From JABDIY01 sp963803845 (GTDB lineage: Bacteria > Actinomycetota > Acidimicrobiia > Acidimicrobiales > SZUA-35): a stretch of DNA of 64,000 nucleotides. Below the pieces are notes generated by a model. It did not search any database. It was not told the DNA's origin and saw nothing but the letters and a program-made list of their open reading frames with translations. Below, piece after piece: positions 62,859-64,000 of this stretch (the stretch's first letter is position 1; the number at the start of each line of letters is the position of its first letter). Position numbers and translations under genes: made by a program. The stretch is taken from the NCBI GenBank assembly GCA_963803845.1, contig CAWDNZ010000005.1, forward strand, positions 434,001 through 498,000, given 5' to 3'.

Positions 62859-64000
62859 ATGGCATCAACCACACCCCAGGCAATCGTGATCGGCTCCGGC
62901 TCGGGCGGGCTCACCGTGGCGATCGGGCTCGCCCGTATCGGGCGCTCCGCAATCCTGGTCGAGGATCACTACGTTGGCGGCGATTGCACCAACGTAGGCT
63001 GCATCCCGTCGAAATCACTGCTGCACCACGCGGCCGACGGTGTCCTGGCCCCGGCCGAGGCTTTGAACCAGGTGCGGGCCAGTCGGAACGCACTCCGGGA
63101 CCACGAGACCGAACTGGTGAAGACAGGGACAGAACGACTCGACTTCCGGGTGGGGCGGGGCCGGCTTCTCTCGCCGGGACGGGTGGAAATCACCGCCCCG
63201 GACGGCTCTACCGAGATCGTGGAGGCTCCGAACGTAGTAGTGGCCACCGGTTCCCGACCCCGAGCTCTCGAAATTGCCGGCCTGCCTCCGGAGTTGTTGC
63301 TCACCAACAACAATCTCTTCGAGCTGGAGACCGCCCCAAAACACTTGGCAATCATCGGCGGAGGTCCAATCGGCGTGGAAATGGCGACCGCCTTCCGGCG
63401 GATGGGGTCTCAGGTCACGATCGTGGAGTTCCTGCCGCAAATTCTGACGCAAATGCTGCCAGAAGCGGCGGTGATTGTTCATCGGTCATTGGAGGCGATG
63501 GGTGTTCGCATTGTCGTGAGCGCCAAGGCCACATCCTTCGAGCCTTCCACCGGGACCTTGGTGGCCGAACCGGTTGGCAACGCTGAACCGGTGGCGCCGA
63601 TTTCTGGTGTCGATGCGGTGCTGGTGTCGGTGGGGAGGCTTCCCAACTCTGAGAATCTCGGCCTCGAGGACTTGGACGTCGCCATGGATACGGGCGGGCG
63701 GATTGTGATCGACGACAAGGGTCGCACCAACGTTGCCGGGCTCTGGGCGTGCGGCGACGTCACGGACCGAGGTGGAACCACCCACGCCGCCGGGGCCTGG
63801 GGGCGACGGATCCTGCGGGCAATGGTGAGCGGTCCCCTTCCTCTGCCCGACGTCCCACAAATGCCGGCGGCGGTTTTCGGCGACCCGGAGGCAGCATGGA
63901 TCGGGGTGCAGCCGGCCGAGGTCCCGTCAGACGTACGTCGGATCACGGTGGACACCTCCGACATCGACCGGAGCTACACCGATGAGGCCGGCGCCGGGAT
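62859..64000 (+). CDS. Mercuric reductase / dihydrolipoamide dehydrogenase-like flavoprotein, 3' truncated
   Basis: The first 380 residues of a class I pyridine nucleotide disulfide oxidoreductase. FAD motif AIVIGSGSGGLTVAIGLARIG (from about residue 8), redox disulfide GGDCTNVGCIPSKSLL (near 43-58), VVVATGSRPR, NAD motif IIGGGPIGVEMATAFRRMG and the second FAD contact GLWACGDVTDRG. The substrate is not certain: lipoamide dehydrogenase, mercuric reductase or another family member (the C-terminal dimer domain with the His-Glu pair is cut off). The ATG is 62859. Adjacent copper-type genes make a metal link possible, not shown. Confidence 0.85.
   Translation, partial: MASTTPQAIVIGSGSGGLTVAIGLARIGRSAILVEDHYVGGDCTNVGCIPSKSLLHHAADGVLAPAEALNQVRASRNALRDHETELVKTGTERLDFRVGRGRLLSPGRVEITAPDGSTEIVEAPNVVVATGSRPRALEIAGLPPELLLTNNNLFELETAPKHLAIIGGGPIGVEMATAFRRMGSQVTIVEFLPQILTQMLPEAAVIVHRSLEAMGVRIVVSAKATSFEPSTGTLVAEPVGNAEPVAPISGVDAVLVSVGRLPNSENLGLEDLDVAMDTGGRIVIDDKGRTNVAGLWACGDVTDRGGTTHAAGAWGRRILRAMVSGPLPLPDVPQMPAAVFGDPEAAWIGVQPAEVPSDVRRITVDTSDIDRSYTDEAGAG

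Overview
The window is chromosomal DNA from a high-GC actinobacterium. The best guess is a free-living, probably marine, Acidimicrobiia-like heterotroph. This rests on gene content and gene style (a DUF222/HNH protein, an SCO6745-like protein, a TIGR03084-like protein, monomeric isocitrate dehydrogenase, DtxR/IdeR, glycolate and carnitine use) and on leaderless promoters; no rRNA or tRNA gene is present to confirm it. About 58 protein genes are packed tightly, often with 1-4 base stop/start overlaps. Many first genes of a transcript lack a Shine-Dalgarno site and instead have a TAnnnT -10 box 5-9 bases before ATG or GTG. I used that pattern to choose starts.

Layout. 1-2.6 kb: 3' part of a molybdenum hydroxylase operon (large, FAD and 2Fe-2S subunits). 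2.7-6.0 kb: a DedA protein, then an FAD oxidoreductase followed by a thioredoxin-fold gene interrupted by one in-frame UGA exactly where the first redox-active cysteine is expected, a strong selenoprotein candidate with a SECIS-like hairpin. 6.0-9.75 kb: copper/heavy-metal block (copZ, copA, a MerR regulator and a divergent ZIP transporter) with a shared operator. 9.8-21 kb: PIG-L deacetylase, leuS, a VOC protein, DUF222/HNH, a Dabb protein, a fatty acid desaturase, a glycosyltransferase, a PhnD-like protein, rsgA and a TIGR03084-like protein. 21-27 kb: biotin-dependent acyl-CoA carboxylase with a broken AtuA-like gene. 27-34 kb: peptide-type ABC transporter with fused ATPases, then a gamma-butyrobetaine hydroxylase-like enzyme. 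34-38 kb: sulfate activation (cysD, cysNC, extra cysC). 38-46 kb: TetR, MscS, acyl-CoA dehydrogenase, CDF exporter, acyl-CoA synthetase, barstar, short-chain dehydrogenase, AzlCD. 46-52 kb: isocitrate dehydrogenase and a divergent carnitine-degradation operon. 52-54.6 kb: IdeR-like repressor, CbxX-type ATPase, membrane protein. 54.8-61 kb: malate synthase G with glcGDEF. 61-64 kb: HU, a metal-site-rich lipoprotein, a CopC-like protein and the start of a mercuric-reductase-like flavoprotein.

How it works together. Glycolate is oxidised to glyoxylate by GlcDEF and condensed with acetyl-CoA by malate synthase. Gamma-butyrobetaine is hydroxylated to carnitine, oxidised to dehydrocarnitine and cleaved towards betaine and acetoacetate. 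Acyl-CoA enzymes and a biotin carboxylase handle acids or isoprenoids. Metal balance is covered by CopA/CopZ, ZIP, CDF, an IdeR-like repressor and CopC.

Two features stand out from ordinary housekeeping. The first is the candidate UGA-encoded selenocysteine at 4185-4187. The second is a family of short GC-rich palindromic elements with core CYCCCGGAGGGA, found at least seven times; copies sit in gaps inside operons, one overlaps a stop codon, and one lies within a coding sequence. At least nine single-base frameshifts in otherwise good genes suggest an assembly with residual indel errors, which must be weighed before calling any gene dead.
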